Below are positions 23,971 to 34,023 of a stretch of DNA of 41,639 nucleotides, piece after piece. Both the position numbers and the translations under genes were made by a program. The DNA comes from Candidatus Hydrogenedentota bacterium (lineage in GTDB: Bacteria > Hydrogenedentota > Hydrogenedentia > Hydrogenedentales > CAITNO01). The stretch's first letter is position 1. Each line of letters begins with the position of its first letter. Location of the stretch: the NCBI GenBank assembly GCA_012730045.1, contig JAAYBR010000073.1, forward strand, positions 1-41,639. The letters are read 5' to 3'. The notes beneath the pieces are model-generated. The model was not told where the DNA came from. It made no database searches and saw only the letters and a program-made list of their open reading frames with translations.

Positions 23971-25545
23971 CTAGTTGGCGGCATCCTCTTCGGGCACGCG
24001 GTACTGTTCCCGGAGCCGGGCGAGTTCCGACTTCAGCGCGGCGACCTGGTCCGCATAGTCCGGGTTGGCGTACTGGTTCTTCATTTCCTGGGGGTCTTTT
24101 TCGAGGTCGTAGAACTCCCACTCGCCGAGGGTGTGGAAATGGGCGAGTTTATAGCGGTCGGTGCGCACCCCGTAGTGCTTGTAGACGTTGTGAACCTTTC
24201 CCTCCCCCTCGAAGTACTGGTAATAGAGGGAGCTGCGCCAGTTGGCGGGCTGTTCACCCCTCATGAGGGGCACGAGGCTGAGGCCCTGCATGGTTTCCGG
24301 CACCGGGACGCCCGCGATGGCGAGGAAGGTCTCGGCCATGTCGAGGTTCTGGACCAGGCTGCCGGCGCTGGAGCCGGGCTGGATGACGCCGGGCCACTGG
24401 GCGACCAGGGGCGTCCGGAAGGACTCCTCGTAGATGAAGCGCTTGTCAAACCATCCGTGCTCGCCGAGGTAGAAGCTTTGGTCGGAGGAGTAGAAGACGA
24501 CGGTGTTTCTGTCAAGGCCGCTTTTTTCGAGGTAGTCCAGGACCCTGCCGACGTTGTCATCCACCGAGCGGATGCACCGCAGATAGTCCTGCATGTACTG
24601 CTGGTACTTCCAGCGGACCAGCGCCTCGCCCTGGAGGTCGCCCGTCTCATACTCCTGTTTCCGGCGGGCATAGGCGGCGTCCCAGGCGGCGCGCTGCTCC
24701 CCGGTCATGCGCCCGCAGGTGCGCTTCCACGAGCCCATGTCCTCCTTGGGGATTTCATCCCCCCACACCTTGAGGTCGGAGGTGACGCGCATGGTCTTCT
24801 CGATGGACATGTCCTGCTCGCGGGCGGCGGTGCCCCGGCCGGCGTAGTCGTCGAACAGGGTGGGCGGCTCGGGGATTTCCACGTCGTTGAAGTCGTTGAG
24901 ATGGTCGGGGCCGGGCTCCCATTCGCGGTGGGGGGCCTTGTGCTGGATCATGACCATGAACGGCTTCTGCGGGTCCCGCCGGTGCTGCATCCAGTCAAGG
25001 GCCTTGTCCGTGATGATGTCCGTGACGTAGCCCGCCTCCCGTTTCGTGCCCTGTGCGGACTGGAAGTCCGGGTTGTAATAGCAGCCCTGGCCGGGGAGGA
25101 TTTCCCAGGCGTCGAAGCCGGTGGGGTCCGTTTCCAGGTGCCATTTTCCGTAGACGGCGGTCTGGTAGCCCGCCTGCTGGAGCAGTTTCGGGAAGGTCTG
25201 CTGGCTGCCGTCGAATCGGTCGCCGTTCTGGCGGAACCCGTTAAGGTGGCTGTGGAGCCCCGTGAGGATCACCGCGCGGCAGGGGCCGCACAGGGAGTTG
25301 GTGACGAAGCTGTTCCGGAAAATCATGCCGTTCTGGGCGATGCGGTCAATGTTCGGCGTGGGCGCGATTGTGCTCAGGGGGCCGCCGTAGGCGCTGACGG
25401 CCTTCTGGGCGTGGTCGTCGCTGAATATCCACACAATGTTGGGGCACCGGGCCTCGGCACAGGCGGAGTTGCGGGTGGTGGCGGCGGCCAGCGCGGCGGT
25501 CGCGCCGGCGGCGGCCTGTTGCATGAACGCGCGTCGTGAAATCAT
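23971..25545 (-). CDS. Exported sulfatase, CGPCR active-site motif
   Basis: A 524-residue type I sulfatase with a Tat-like start ([14 protein letters not shown]). Metal ligands are in SDDHAQ (43-46). The formylglycine site is Cys86 in CGPCR, followed by [14 protein letters not shown] and [18 protein letters not shown], later in the chain, are family-typical. The C-x-P-x-R core needed for maturation is intact, although the usual Ser at the fourth place is Cys. Such enzymes remove sulfate from sulfated glycans in the periplasm. No formylglycine-generating enzyme is in the window. ATG 25545 has GGAG about 9 bases upstream. It is third in the DUF1080 operon, 24 bases after the propeller gene. Confidence 0.92.
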   Translation of the reverse strand: MISRRAFMQQAAAGATAALAAATTRNSACAEARCPNIVWIFSDDHAQKAVSAYGGPLSTIAPTPNIDRIAQNGMIFRNSFVTNSLCGPCRAVILTGLHSHLNGFRQNGDRFDGSQQTFPKLLQQAGYQTAVYGKWHLETDPTGFDAWEILPGQGCYYNPDFQSAQGTKREAGYVTDIITDKALDWMQHRRDPQKPFMVMIQHKAPHREWEPGPDHLNDFNDVEIPEPPTLFDDYAGRGTAAREQDMSIEKTMRVTSDLKVWGDEIPKEDMGSWKRTCGRMTGEQRAAWDAAYARRKQEYETGDLQGEALVRWKYQQYMQDYLRCIRSVDDNVGRVLDYLEKSGLDRNTVVFYSSDQSFYLGEHGWFDKRFIYEESFRTPLVAQWPGVIQPGSSAGSLVQNLDMAETFLAIAGVPVPETMQGLSLVPLMRGEQPANWRSSLYYQYFEGEGKVHNVYKHYGVRTDRYKLAHFHTLGEWEFYDLEKDPQEMKNQYANPDYADQVAALKSELARLREQYRVPEEDAAN

Positions 25546-25568
25546 GGTCGGAATCTCCGTAGGCAGGA

Positions 25569-26519
25569 CTAATGAAGAACTTCGCCCTTGAGCGGGTCGC
25601 CGGGAACGTCGAGGATCTGGACGCTGGACACGGTCTTCATGGTGGCGTGGTCCTGGAAGGTCCAGACGACCTTCTTCTCGGGGGTGACCTCAATGAGGTG
25701 GGGGGCCTTGCCGAACTCGCCGTGGCCCACCCAGTTGGAGAGGACGGTGTTGCCGTTGGGGAGGCGGTGGAAGCCCGTCAGGAACTTCAGGGAGATTCCG
25801 GGCAGCTCGTCATGGGTGATTTTCCAGACGACTTTCCCGTCCCGGTCCGCCTCGAAGAACCATGCCTCCTTCTTCATGTCGCCGCAGGCGACCAGCGTGT
25901 GGCCGTTGTCCAGGCGGACGGCGCTGTGGGGGCCGCCGGCGGCGGGGATTTCGGCGACCACGGTTCCCTTGGGGTCGTACTCGCGCACCACCTCGTCGGC
26001 ATAGAGACAGACGAGGTAGTTGCCGTTGGCGAGCTTGCGGGCGTTGCGCATGTAGGCGTGGCCGCCGTCCGTGCCCTCGGGCAGGATGCGCAGCTCGAAC
26101 ACGACAGCGCCGGCGGGGTTCACCTCGATCAGGCGGCCGGCGTTGCACTCGCCGATGAAGGTGTTCCCGCCCTCCAGGCGCTGGCACGCGTACACCTCGC
26201 TCTTGGACTCGTAGGAGAAGACGGTTTTCTTGTCCCGGTCCACCTCCAGCACGCCGTGGCCGGTGTTGAAGAGCAGGTTGCCGTTCGGCAGCGCCCACAG
26301 GTCGTTGCAGGTGCCCGTGGCGTACTCCCACTCCACTTTTCCGTCCGCGCCGACGATAAACACCTTGTTCCCCGAGTAGTCCGTGCAGGCGAAGCGGTGG
26401 CCCGGTCCTGTCTGGACGGGGGGCTGCGCATGGGCGGCGAGACAGAAGACGACCAGCGCGGCGAACAGGGGCGCGCCGGCGAAAAACAGACGGATGGAAA
26501 GGGACGATGCGCGTTTCAT
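25569..26519 (-). CDS. Secreted beta-propeller protein, arylsulfotransferase/NHL-like
   Basis: A 316-residue protein with a signal peptide ([21 protein letters not shown]). Six or so blade repeats each end in an LxNGNxL-type turn: [54 protein letters not shown]. The GKVEWEY, GKVVWKI and KKVVWTF strands match PQQ- or ASST-like propellers. No enzyme residues are apparent, so it is likely a binding or scaffolding protein. ATG 26519 has GAAGG 8 bases upstream. It is the middle gene of the operon, with gaps of 15 and 24 bases. Confidence 0.78.
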   Translation of the reverse strand: MKRASSLSIRLFFAGAPLFAALVVFCLAAHAQPPVQTGPGHRFACTDYSGNKVFIVGADGKVEWEYATGTCNDLWALPNGNLLFNTGHGVLEVDRDKKTVFSYESKSEVYACQRLEGGNTFIGECNAGRLIEVNPAGAVVFELRILPEGTDGGHAYMRNARKLANGNYLVCLYADEVVREYDPKGTVVAEIPAAGGPHSAVRLDNGHTLVACGDMKKEAWFFEADRDGKVVWKITHDELPGISLKFLTGFHRLPNGNTVLSNWVGHGEFGKAPHLIEVTPEKKVVWTFQDHATMKTVSSVQILDVPGDPLKGEVLH

Positions 26520-26534
26520 GTGTTTGCCTTCTTC

Positions 26535-27119
26535 CTACTTCAGTTCGGTGATGAAGACGTTGCGAAAGCGGTGCTGGCCCCCGGTGGGCACTTCGGCCTG
26601 GAAGGCGATGAAACCGCTGGCGGGGCCCTCAAGCCCCTTCGCCTTCCAGGCGGGCTTGCCGTTGATTTCCAGTTCTAGGGCGTCGCCCTTCACCGTGAGC
26701 TTGAAGGTGTTCCACTCATGCGCCTTGATGAGTCCCTCGCTCTTCGCGCCCTCGATCCCCTCCACGTTGCCCTCCATGCCCTTGCGGAGGTTGGCCTGGT
26801 ACTTCGGCGGCCAGACCTTGTTCTTCGGAACGGAGTCGTAGCGGAAGTAGACGCCGCTGTCCCAGTTGTCCTCCGCCAGCGCCTTCCACTCGAACTCCAG
26901 CACGAAGTCGGCGTACTGCTTCTCGCTCTGGACCAGCCCGTTCCCGTCCTGGATCAGGATGTCGCCGTTGTCCACGGCGGCCTCGCACTTTTCCACGGTC
27001 CATCCGGTGAGGTCCTTGCCGTTGAACAGGGAGACGCGCTCCCCGCCGGACGGGGCCGCGGCGGCAACCAGCGAAACGAGCAGGACTGCGGGCAGGAGAC
27101 GGGCGAAAACGGACTTCAT
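26535..27119 (-). CDS. DUF1080 protein (3-keto-disaccharide hydrolase type)
   Basis: A 194-residue protein. The signal peptide (MKSVFARLLPAVLLVSLVAAAA) leads into one DUF1080 domain: VSLFNGKDLTGWTVEK, FVLEFEWKALAEDNWDSGVYFR, HEWNTFKLTVKGDALELEINGK and the final FRNVFITEL strand. Some members hydrolyse 3-keto-disaccharides made by Gfo/Idh/MocA dehydrogenases, and the Pfam family is named for that. Others may only bind glycans. ATG 27119 has GGAG 8 bases upstream; a GTG three codons earlier would leave no spacing. It is first in the operon with the propeller and sulfatase, under the minus-strand promoter at 27195-27223. Confidence 0.9.
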   Translation of the reverse strand: MKSVFARLLPAVLLVSLVAAAAPSGGERVSLFNGKDLTGWTVEKCEAAVDNGDILIQDGNGLVQSEKQYADFVLEFEWKALAEDNWDSGVYFRYDSVPKNKVWPPKYQANLRKGMEGNVEGIEGAKSEGLIKAHEWNTFKLTVKGDALELEINGKPAWKAKGLEGPASGFIAFQAEVPTGGQHRFRNVFITELK

Positions 27120-27194
27120 TGATCTCACTCCAAGGGTTGGACGCTGTTTCCCGGTCGGTTACGGCCCTCCGGGGGGGTGACACATCGAAACCAT

Positions 27195-27223
27195 ACGATA
27201 CCGGGCGCCCCCGCGCTTTTCAA
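27195..27223 (-). promoter_or_regulatory. Promoter of the DUF1080-sulfatase operon
   Basis: On the minus strand TTGAAA (27218-27223, 5/6), a 17-base spacer and TATCGT (27195-27200, 4/6) drive leftward transcription. The -35 overlaps that of the opposing GH78 promoter and lies inside the dyad at 27211-27229. Confidence 0.5.
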
Positions 27224-27229
27224 GCGCGG
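27211..27229. promoter_or_regulatory. Dyad operator candidate between divergent operons
   Basis: CCGCGCTT and AAGCGCGG are perfect 8-bp arms around a TTC centre. The dyad covers the -35 hexamers of both divergent promoters, so a bound protein could switch both operons together. No regulator gene is in the window. Confidence 0.5.
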
Positions 27230-27245
27230 CGGGGCGTGATATAGT
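27217..27245 (+). promoter_or_regulatory. Extended -10 promoter of the GH78-GH32 operon
   Basis: TTTTCA (27217-27222), a 17-base spacer and TATAGT (27240-27245, 5/6) are preceded by TGA, giving an extended -10. The predicted leader is about 27 bases. Confidence 0.55.
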
Positions 27246-27278
27246 CTTCCCCGGCACACAGGCGCCGGGGAACCAGCC

Positions 27279-29900
27279 ATGACAGTCCTGCTTCTGATGA
27301 TCAGCCAGTTCGCCGCAGGGGCCGCCGCGCCCGCGCATCTTGGGGATGCCCTGACGCGGGACACTTGGGGGCTGCATGCGTTTGAGCAAAGCGACTGGCG
27401 CCCCCACCTTCTGGACCTTGCCCCCGCGCGGTGGGTGTGGATGCCCTCCACGCGGACCCTTTCAAACACCTTTGTCCTGTTCCGCCGGGAAATTGACTTG
27501 GACACCGTTCCGGTGCGGGCGAGGGGATTCATCTCCGCAGACAGCCGGTACCGGCTGACAGTTAACGGAAAGCGGGTCCAGTGGGGCCCCGCGCCGTGCG
27601 ATCCGCGTCACCTGGACGCGGACCCCATGGACATCGCCCCGCTTCTTCTTCCGGGGAAGAATGTCCTGGGGGTTGAGGTGCTGCACTACGGCCTGGGCGA
27701 CGGCACCTGGCCTGCGGGAAAACCCGGGATGCTCTTTCATCTTGTTCTGGAGTTTCCGGACGGGACCACCCGGTCCGTGGTCTCCGACGGGGACTGGCGG
27801 TGCATGATTGACCGGGCGCACCCCCCGGGGCAGCACAAGCGCTGGTTCCTCCGGGCGCTTCAGGAGGAATATGACGCCCGTCTTCACCCCGAGGGATGGG
27901 ACACGCCGGGCTATGCCCCCGGGGAAGAGTGGTGTCCGGCCATGCCCCTGGAATGCCCGCCGGACAAGCCGGCCGCATGCAGCCACTACGACGGCAACGA
28001 CCTTCTGGACCGGGTCCGGGAAGACGACGCCTCCCTGCGTGTCCGCGAAATCCCGCTGATCACGGAGCCGCTGGTGTCCGCGAAGGGGCTTGCCAACTCG
28101 GGGCGGATTCTCTGGCACCGCGACCCGCGGGACTGGTTCGACATGCGCGTGCCGGACTCCTTCACGGTGGACCGCACCCCCGTGGCCGTGCCCACCGCGG
28201 ACGGAACCGGGGTCACCCTTCCGGCGACCGGCGACCGCGAGGGCGTTTTCGCCACCTTTGAGTTCAACGAGCACATCGTCGGCTGGCCGCAGTTCAGCCT
28301 TGACGCGCCCGAGGGCGCCGTGGTGGAGCTGATGGTGCAGGAATCCCACGCCCCGGACGGTCCCGCGTGGCTCGACACGCATTTCTACGCCTGGACCCGC
28401 TTCATCTGCCGGGAAGGGGTCAACACCTTTGAACCCTTTGACTACGAGTCCTTTCGCTGGATACAGCTCCATGTGCGCAACGCGAACCGCCCCGTCACCG
28501 TTTCGGCGGTGGGGGCGCGGCGCCGTCTCTTTCCCTGGCCGAACCCGGCGCGGGTGAAATGCTCGGACCCGGCCCTCCAGCGGCTGTTTGACGCGACGGT
28601 GAACACCCTGAACAACAGCGCCCTGGACGTGGCGGTGGACGGCATGGGCCGCGAGCGGCAGCAGTACAGCGGCGACGGCAGCCCGCAGCTCTTCGCCATC
28701 CGCCAGACCTTCGGCGAGACCCGCCTTCCGCAGCGGTTCCTGCGCACGTTCAGCGAGGGGCAGTCGCCCGAGGGATATTTCATGGACTGCTGGCCGGCGT
28801 TCGACCGGCTGGCCCGGGTCCAGCAGAAGCAGATTCAGGGGGCCTACTGGGGCCCGCTCCTTGACCACGGCGTGGGGTTCGTTTTCGACTGCTGGAACCA
28901 CTATCTGGAAACCGGGGACCGAGACGGGGTGGCGGAGGCGTATCCGCGCCTGCTGCGGTTTGCGGACTATCTCGCCGCGCTGCGCGGGGGCGACGGCCTG
29001 CTGCCGGTGGAGAATCTCGGCATCCCCACGGTCTGGATGGACCATCTGGCATTCAAGAAGCCGTCGCACAAGCAGTGCGCGTTCAACCTCTACGCCGCCG
29101 CCATGTACCGCCATGCCCTCTGCCCCCTCGCCGCCGCCTTTGGCGACCAGGACAAGGCGCTGGAATGCGGGCGCATAGGCGATGAACTGCTGGCCGCCGC
29201 CACAGAGCGGTTCTGGGACGCGGAGCGGGGGATTTTCGTGGACAACCTTCCTTTCCTGGCGGAGGAGGGCGCCGTTCGCCTCTCCGACCGGACGCTGGCG
29301 ATGTCCATCCTGTTCGTCCAATGTCCCGGGGGAGACGCCGACGCGGCGCTCCGGGCGCTGGTGGAGTGCCCTCCGGAACTGGGGCTGTCCTATCCCGCAA
29401 ACGCGCACTGGCGGTACTGGGCGCTGGCAAGGCGGGGACGGGCCGATGTGGTGGTGTCGGAATTCCGGACCAAATGGGCGACCATGGGCTCCGTGCTGCT
29501 AAATAACACGCTTCAGGAAATGTGGGAGGCCCCTGCGGACTCCACGGCGGAGTGGAGCCATTGCCCCGTGGTGCCGCTGTATTTCCTTCACATGGACATT
29601 GCGGGCATCCGGGCGACCTCGCCGGGGTTTGCCACCTGTGATGTGCGCCCGCAGTTGGGGGACATCGGGGATTTGGAGGTGGTCACGCACACAGTGCTTG
29701 GACCCTTTGAGCTTAAGGCCGAGGCGGACGACGGGGGCCATGAAGTGACCCTGTCGGTCCCGGAGGGGTGCGAGGCGACTCTGGTGCTTCCGGAAGGGGC
29801 GCGCTGTTCGCTTCCCCCTGCGGACAGCGCGCAACGGTTCGGGTTTGCCTGTTACCGCCTGCGGGCCGGAGAGAAGAATGTCTTCCGCGTTCCCCGATGA
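27279..29900 (+). CDS. GH78 alpha-L-rhamnosidase
   Basis: An 873-residue inverting rhamnosidase-type enzyme. The N-terminal beta domains carry WVWMPSTRTLSNTFVLFRR and FISADSRYRLTVNGKRVQWG. The (alpha/alpha)6 barrel begins near 425. The acid site is DGMGRERQQYSGDG (about 454-467), matching the D-x-x-x-RE...GD pattern of GH78. A late NNTLQEMWEAP holds the probable base Glu. A C-terminal beta domain ends the chain. A short hydrophobic start (MTVLLLMISQFAAGAAAPAH) suggests export. It would release rhamnose from pectic rhamnogalacturonan, ulvan-like or plant glycosides. ATG 27279 has GGGGAA upstream. It is first of four co-directional genes. Confidence 0.88.
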   Translation: MTVLLLMISQFAAGAAAPAHLGDALTRDTWGLHAFEQSDWRPHLLDLAPARWVWMPSTRTLSNTFVLFRREIDLDTVPVRARGFISADSRYRLTVNGKRVQWGPAPCDPRHLDADPMDIAPLLLPGKNVLGVEVLHYGLGDGTWPAGKPGMLFHLVLEFPDGTTRSVVSDGDWRCMIDRAHPPGQHKRWFLRALQEEYDARLHPEGWDTPGYAPGEEWCPAMPLECPPDKPAACSHYDGNDLLDRVREDDASLRVREIPLITEPLVSAKGLANSGRILWHRDPRDWFDMRVPDSFTVDRTPVAVPTADGTGVTLPATGDREGVFATFEFNEHIVGWPQFSLDAPEGAVVELMVQESHAPDGPAWLDTHFYAWTRFICREGVNTFEPFDYESFRWIQLHVRNANRPVTVSAVGARRRLFPWPNPARVKCSDPALQRLFDATVNTLNNSALDVAVDGMGRERQQYSGDGSPQLFAIRQTFGETRLPQRFLRTFSEGQSPEGYFMDCWPAFDRLARVQQKQIQGAYWGPLLDHGVGFVFDCWNHYLETGDRDGVAEAYPRLLRFADYLAALRGGDGLLPVENLGIPTVWMDHLAFKKPSHKQCAFNLYAAAMYRHALCPLAAAFGDQDKALECGRIGDELLAAATERFWDAERGIFVDNLPFLAEEGAVRLSDRTLAMSILFVQCPGGDADAALRALVECPPELGLSYPANAHWRYWALARRGRADVVVSEFRTKWATMGSVLLNNTLQEMWEAPADSTAEWSHCPVVPLYFLHMDIAGIRATSPGFATCDVRPQLGDIGDLEVVTHTVLGPFELKAEADDGGHEVTLSVPEGCEATLVLPEGARCSLPPADSAQRFGFACYRLRAGEKNVFRVPR

Positions 29901-29951
29901 CAGTGTGGGCATCGCCGGGCACGTTTCAGGCGCGGCAGAAGGATTGTTTGC

Positions 29952-30938
29952 ATGAACCATGTGGAGCGTTTCCGTGCGGTGATGGCCCGGCAGCCCGTGG
30001 ACCGGCTTCCCCGGTGGGAATGGGCGATGTGGTGGGACAAGACCATCGAGCGGTGGCACGGTGAGGGGCTGCCCCCGTCCCTCACGGACATCTTCGAGAT
30101 TCATGAGTGGTTCGGGCTGGACCCGTACAAGCAGTTCTGGTTCAGCACGACCCAGCCCACCATCGAGGCGGCCCAGCACCATGTCGAGGGCGTTGTGTCG
30201 GACATGGACGACTATCTGCGCGTGAAGCCCAGCTTTTTCCCGGACCATTCGGAGGCCATCCGGGGGATGGAGGCGTGGGCGGCGCGGCAGGCGCGGGGCG
30301 ACGCGGTGGTCTGGATCACCCTCGAGGGCTTCTTCTGGTTCCCGCGCACGCTCATGGGTTTCGTCAAGCTCATGTACGCCTTCATCGAGGACGCCGAGCT
30401 GATCCATGCCATCAACCGGGATTTGCTGGCGTTCAACCTGGACATATTGGAGAAGGTGGAGCGAAGCTGCGTGCCCACCTTCCTGACCCTCGCAGAGGAC
30501 ATGTCCTTCAACAAGGGCCCCATGATCGGCGAGGGGCTGTTCGACGAGTTTATCGCCCCGTATTACCGTCCCCTCCTCGCCCGGGTGAAGGAGATGGGCA
30601 TGCTTACCATCGTGGACACGGACGGCGATGTTACGGCCATGGTGCCCTGGCTGGAGGGCGCGGGGGTGGAGGGGGTGCTGCCGCTGGAGCGGCAGGCGGG
30701 GGTGGACGGCATGGCGTTGCGGCGGCAGTTTCCGGAGTTCGCCCTGGTCGGCCATTATGACAAGATGGTGATGCCCCACGGGGAAGCCGCCATGCGCGCG
30801 GAGTTTGAGCGGCTGGTGCCCCTCATGAAGACCGGCGGGTTTATCCCCAGTGTGGACCACCAGACCCCGCCGGGGGTCTCGTTGGAGCAGTACCGGGTGT
30901 ACCTGCGGCTGCTCGAAGAGTACACGAAGATGGCCTGA
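29952..30938 (+). CDS. Uroporphyrinogen decarboxylase-like (URO-D family) protein
   Basis: A 328-residue cytoplasmic TIM-barrel protein of the URO-D/methylcobalamin methyltransferase superfamily, as shown by [64 protein letters not shown] and [11 protein letters not shown]. True HemE is longer and has conserved N-terminal Arg residues not obvious here. Members scattered in saccharolytic operons of planctomycete-like bacteria have no assigned reaction, and decarboxylation or methyl transfer are the known chemistries of the fold. ATG 29952 has GAAGG 9 bases upstream. Its position between GH78 and fructokinase genes is unusual for a tetrapyrrole enzyme and argues for a carbohydrate-linked or demethylating role. 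Confidence 0.83.
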   Translation: MNHVERFRAVMARQPVDRLPRWEWAMWWDKTIERWHGEGLPPSLTDIFEIHEWFGLDPYKQFWFSTTQPTIEAAQHHVEGVVSDMDDYLRVKPSFFPDHSEAIRGMEAWAARQARGDAVVWITLEGFFWFPRTLMGFVKLMYAFIEDAELIHAINRDLLAFNLDILEKVERSCVPTFLTLAEDMSFNKGPMIGEGLFDEFIAPYYRPLLARVKEMGMLTIVDTDGDVTAMVPWLEGAGVEGVLPLERQAGVDGMALRRQFPEFALVGHYDKMVMPHGEAAMRAEFERLVPLMKTGGFIPSVDHQTPPGVSLEQYRVYLRLLEEYTKMA

Positions 30939-30960
30939 ACGCGCCGAAAGGAGAATGTTT

Positions 30961-31860
30961 GTGTCGGTATATGGCGGAATAGAGGCGGGAGGAACCAAGT
31001 TTGTGTGCGCCGTGGGCACGGGGCCGGATGATCTGCGCGACGAGATCCGGTTTCCCACCACCTCGCCGGAGGAGTGCATCGGAACGTCCGTGGCGTTTTT
31101 CCGGGAGATGGCGGCGAAGCACGGCGGGCTCGATGCGGTGGGGATCGCCTCGTTTGGTCCGGTGGACCCCGCCCCCTCCTCCCCCACTTTCGGCCACATC
31201 ACAACGACGCCGAAACCGGGCTGGGCGCACACCGATCTGGCGGGGCCCGTTGCTGGGGCGTTGGGGGTGCCCGTGGGGTTTGACACGGATGTGAACGGCG
31301 CGGCGCTGGGCGAGTTCCGCTGGGGCGCCGCGCGGGGGCTGGACACCTTTGTGTATATCACCGTCGGCACAGGGATCGGCGGCGGCGCGATGGTGAACGG
31401 CGGGCTGGTGCACGGCCTGATGCACCCGGAGATGGGCCATGTGTTCCCACCCCATGACCGGACGGAGGACCCCTTTGAGGGGATGTGCCCCTACCACAAG
31501 GACTGCCTGGAGGGGCTGGCCTCCGGTCCGGCGATTGAGCGGCGCTGGGGTGCCCGGGCGGAAACCCTCCCCCCCGGCCACCCCGCATGGGACTTGGAAG
31601 CAAAATACCTGGCCCACGGCATCGTGCCGCAGATTTACATCCTCTCCCCGCAGCGTGTTATCCTCGGCGGCGGGGTCATGGAGCAGACGCACCTGTTCCC
31701 AAAGGTGCGCCGCCAGGTCCGGGAGATTCTGAACGGGTACATTCAGGCCCGGGTTCTTCTGGAGGACATGGACAATTACATTGTGCCGCCGGGGCTGGGC
31801 AACCGCGCCGGTGTGCTGGGCGCGGTGGCGCTGGCCCAACGGGCTGCCGGAACGGACTGA
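30961..31860 (+). CDS. ROK family fructokinase (YdhR-like)
   Basis: A 299-residue cytoplasmic sugar kinase using ATP to make, most likely, fructose 6-phosphate. The ROK phosphate loop is [10 protein letters not shown] (5-14). The catalytic Asp is at about 110 in [11 protein letters not shown], followed by VGTGIGGG. The zinc-type cluster is GHVFPPH, then CPYHKDC (His/Cys ligands) and [11 protein letters not shown], diagnostic of Bacillus YdhR-like fructokinases. GTG 30961 lies 7 bases after AAAGGAG; the ATG at 30955 is too close to it to be used. Placed directly before the GH32 gene, it would phosphorylate the fructose that enzyme releases. Confidence 0.92.
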   Translation: MSVYGGIEAGGTKFVCAVGTGPDDLRDEIRFPTTSPEECIGTSVAFFREMAAKHGGLDAVGIASFGPVDPAPSSPTFGHITTTPKPGWAHTDLAGPVAGALGVPVGFDTDVNGAALGEFRWGAARGLDTFVYITVGTGIGGGAMVNGGLVHGLMHPEMGHVFPPHDRTEDPFEGMCPYHKDCLEGLASGPAIERRWGARAETLPPGHPAWDLEAKYLAHGIVPQIYILSPQRVILGGGVMEQTHLFPKVRRQVREILNGYIQARVLLEDMDNYIVPPGLGNRAGVLGAVALAQRAAGTD

Positions 31861-31880
31861 AACAAGGAGGCCGAAAGATC

Positions 31881-34010
31881 ATGGGAAGAGGAACTGTTGC
31901 AGTGCTGGTTGCCGCCGTCTGCTGTTGCGGGGCCGCCTTCGGTGCGGACACGGTATTCGCGGATTTCGAGGCGAAGGACTACGGCGACTGGAAGGCGGAG
32001 GGCGAGGCCTTTGGAACCGGTCCGGCGCGGGGGACGCTTGACCAGCAGATGGAGGTGTCGGGGTTCAAAGGAAAGCGGCTGGTTAACTCGTTCCACCAGG
32101 GCGACGGCGCCACAGGCACACTGACCTCTCCGGCGTTCACCATTGAACGCCCGCACATCAGTTTCCTCATCGGCGGCGGAAAGCACCCCGGCGAGACCTG
32201 CGTCAATCTGCTGGTCGGCGGGGAGGTTGTGCGGACCGCCACGGGGCCCAACGACAAGCCCGGCGGCAGCGAGCGCCTGCGCTGGCAGTCGTGGGACGTG
32301 CGCGACCTCGCGGGAAAAAAGGCGGTGATCCAGATCGTGGACAGCCGGACGGACGGATGGGGCCACATCAACGTGGACCACATCGTGTTGGGAGACGAGC
32401 CGATGACTTCCGAGCGGAAACGGGAAATCAGGGTGGAGAACAGCCTGCTGAACCTGCCCGTCAAGAACGGCGCGCCGAAAGTCCTGCTCCGCCTGCTCCG
32501 GGGTGCGGAGATCCTCCGCGAATACGAGATCGAGCTGGCGGAGAAGGATCCCGACTTCTGGGCTTCCGTGGACGTCGCGCCGTACAAGGGCGAAACGCTG
32601 ACCCTCTGGTCTGACGGGCTGGAGTCCGACGCCGGGCTGAACCTCATCACGCCGGGCGACAGCCTGATCGGCGGCGAGAACCTCTACCAGGAGAAGCTGC
32701 GGCCGCAGTTCCACTTCTCGCCGCAGCGGGGCTGGAACAACGACCCGAACGGGCTGGTGTGGCACGCGGGCGAGTACCACCTGTTCTTCCAGCACAACCC
32801 GGTGGGGTGGAACTGGGGCAACATGACCTGGGGTCATGCGGTGAGCAAGGACCTCGTGCGCTGGACCGAACTGGGCGACGCCATCCATCCGGACGCGCTG
32901 GGCACCGTCTTCTCCGGGTCGGCGGTGGTGGACCACGCGAACACGACCGGCTTCCAGACCGGCGACGAGCCGCCGATGGTGTGCGTGTATACGGCGGCGG
33001 GCGGCACGGGGCGCTGGTCGGAGAATGTCCCCTTCACGCAGGCACTGGCGTACAGCAACGACCGGGGCCGCACTTGGGCGAAATATGAGGGAAACCCCGT
33101 GCAGGGGCACATCGTGGGGGGCAACCGTGACCCCAAGGCCTTCTGGCATGCCCCCTCCGGCTGCTGGGTCATTGTGCTGTTCCTCGACGGGAAGCGCATG
33201 GGCATCTTCAACTCCCCCGACCTCAAGACCTGGACCCTGCAGAGTGAGCTGGAGTCCTTTTTCGAGTGCCCCGAACTGTTTGAACTGCCTGTGGACGGGG
33301 ACAAGGGAAAGGCCAAATGGGTGCTCTACGGGGCGTCCGGCGAGTATTTCACCGGCGCGTTCGACGGCAAAATCTTCACCCCCGACGGCCCCGCCCTCCC
33401 CTTCAACTTCGGCAACTGCTTCTACGCGTCGCAGACGTACAACAACTTCCCGGCCGAGGACGGCCGGCGCGTCCAGATTGCCTGGGGCACTGTCGGCGAC
33501 AAAAGCATGCCCTTCAACCAGATGATGGACTTCCCCGTGGAGCTGACCCTGCGCTCCACCCCCGAAGGGCCGCGCCTGTGCGCGTGGCCGGTCCGCGAGA
33601 TCGCCTCGCTCTATGCGCGGGAAAACCGATGGACCGGGGCCGTGCCCGGAGGCGAGCTTCCCCTGGCGGTCTCCGGCGACTGCCTGGACATCGAGGCGGT
33701 CTTTGAGGCCGCCGGCGCGGGTGAACTGGGATTTGACGTTCGCGGCGTGAAGGTCGCCTATGACGTTGAGAAGGGCCAGCTCGCCTGCGGCGACAAGACC
33801 GCCCAGGTGGCCCTGGAGGACGGGAAACTGGCGCTCCGGCTGCTGGTGGACCGCCTGTCCATCGAGGTCTTCGCGCAGAACGGCCTCGTCTACATGCCCA
33901 TGGGCGTTCATTTCGACGAAGACAACCAGAAACTCGACTTCGTGAAGGGGGCGAACACCCACATCGAATCACTGGCCGTCCGGTCGCTCAAGTCCGCGTG
34001 GGCCCGGTAG
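31881..34010 (+). CDS. Secreted GH32 levanase/fructan beta-fructosidase
   Basis: A 709-residue protein. The signal peptide (MGRGTVAVLVAAVCCCGAAFG) is followed by an extra N-terminal beta region at about 25-260 (GATGTLTSPAFTIERPHISFLIGGG), as in many levanases. The five-bladed GH32 propeller carries nucleophile Asp288 in WNNDPNG, transition-state Asp417 in GNRDPKAFW and acid/base Glu462 in FECPELFEL. A C-terminal beta sandwich follows (about 610-709, LLVDRLSIEVFAQNG). It hydrolyses levan, inulin or sucrose to fructose outside the cytoplasm. ATG 31881 has AAGGAGG 10 bases upstream. It is last in the operon; the next gene converges 13 bases on. Confidence 0.95.
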   Translation: MGRGTVAVLVAAVCCCGAAFGADTVFADFEAKDYGDWKAEGEAFGTGPARGTLDQQMEVSGFKGKRLVNSFHQGDGATGTLTSPAFTIERPHISFLIGGGKHPGETCVNLLVGGEVVRTATGPNDKPGGSERLRWQSWDVRDLAGKKAVIQIVDSRTDGWGHINVDHIVLGDEPMTSERKREIRVENSLLNLPVKNGAPKVLLRLLRGAEILREYEIELAEKDPDFWASVDVAPYKGETLTLWSDGLESDAGLNLITPGDSLIGGENLYQEKLRPQFHFSPQRGWNNDPNGLVWHAGEYHLFFQHNPVGWNWGNMTWGHAVSKDLVRWTELGDAIHPDALGTVFSGSAVVDHANTTGFQTGDEPPMVCVYTAAGGTGRWSENVPFTQALAYSNDRGRTWAKYEGNPVQGHIVGGNRDPKAFWHAPSGCWVIVLFLDGKRMGIFNSPDLKTWTLQSELESFFECPELFELPVDGDKGKAKWVLYGASGEYFTGAFDGKIFTPDGPALPFNFGNCFYASQTYNNFPAEDGRRVQIAWGTVGDKSMPFNQMMDFPVELTLRSTPEGPRLCAWPVREIASLYARENRWTGAVPGGELPLAVSGDCLDIEAVFEAAGAGELGFDVRGVKVAYDVEKGQLACGDKTAQVALEDGKLALRLLVDRLSIEVFAQNGLVYMPMGVHFDEDNQKLDFVKGANTHIESLAVRSLKSAWAR

Positions 34011-34023
34011 CCGGGGCGTTTCA

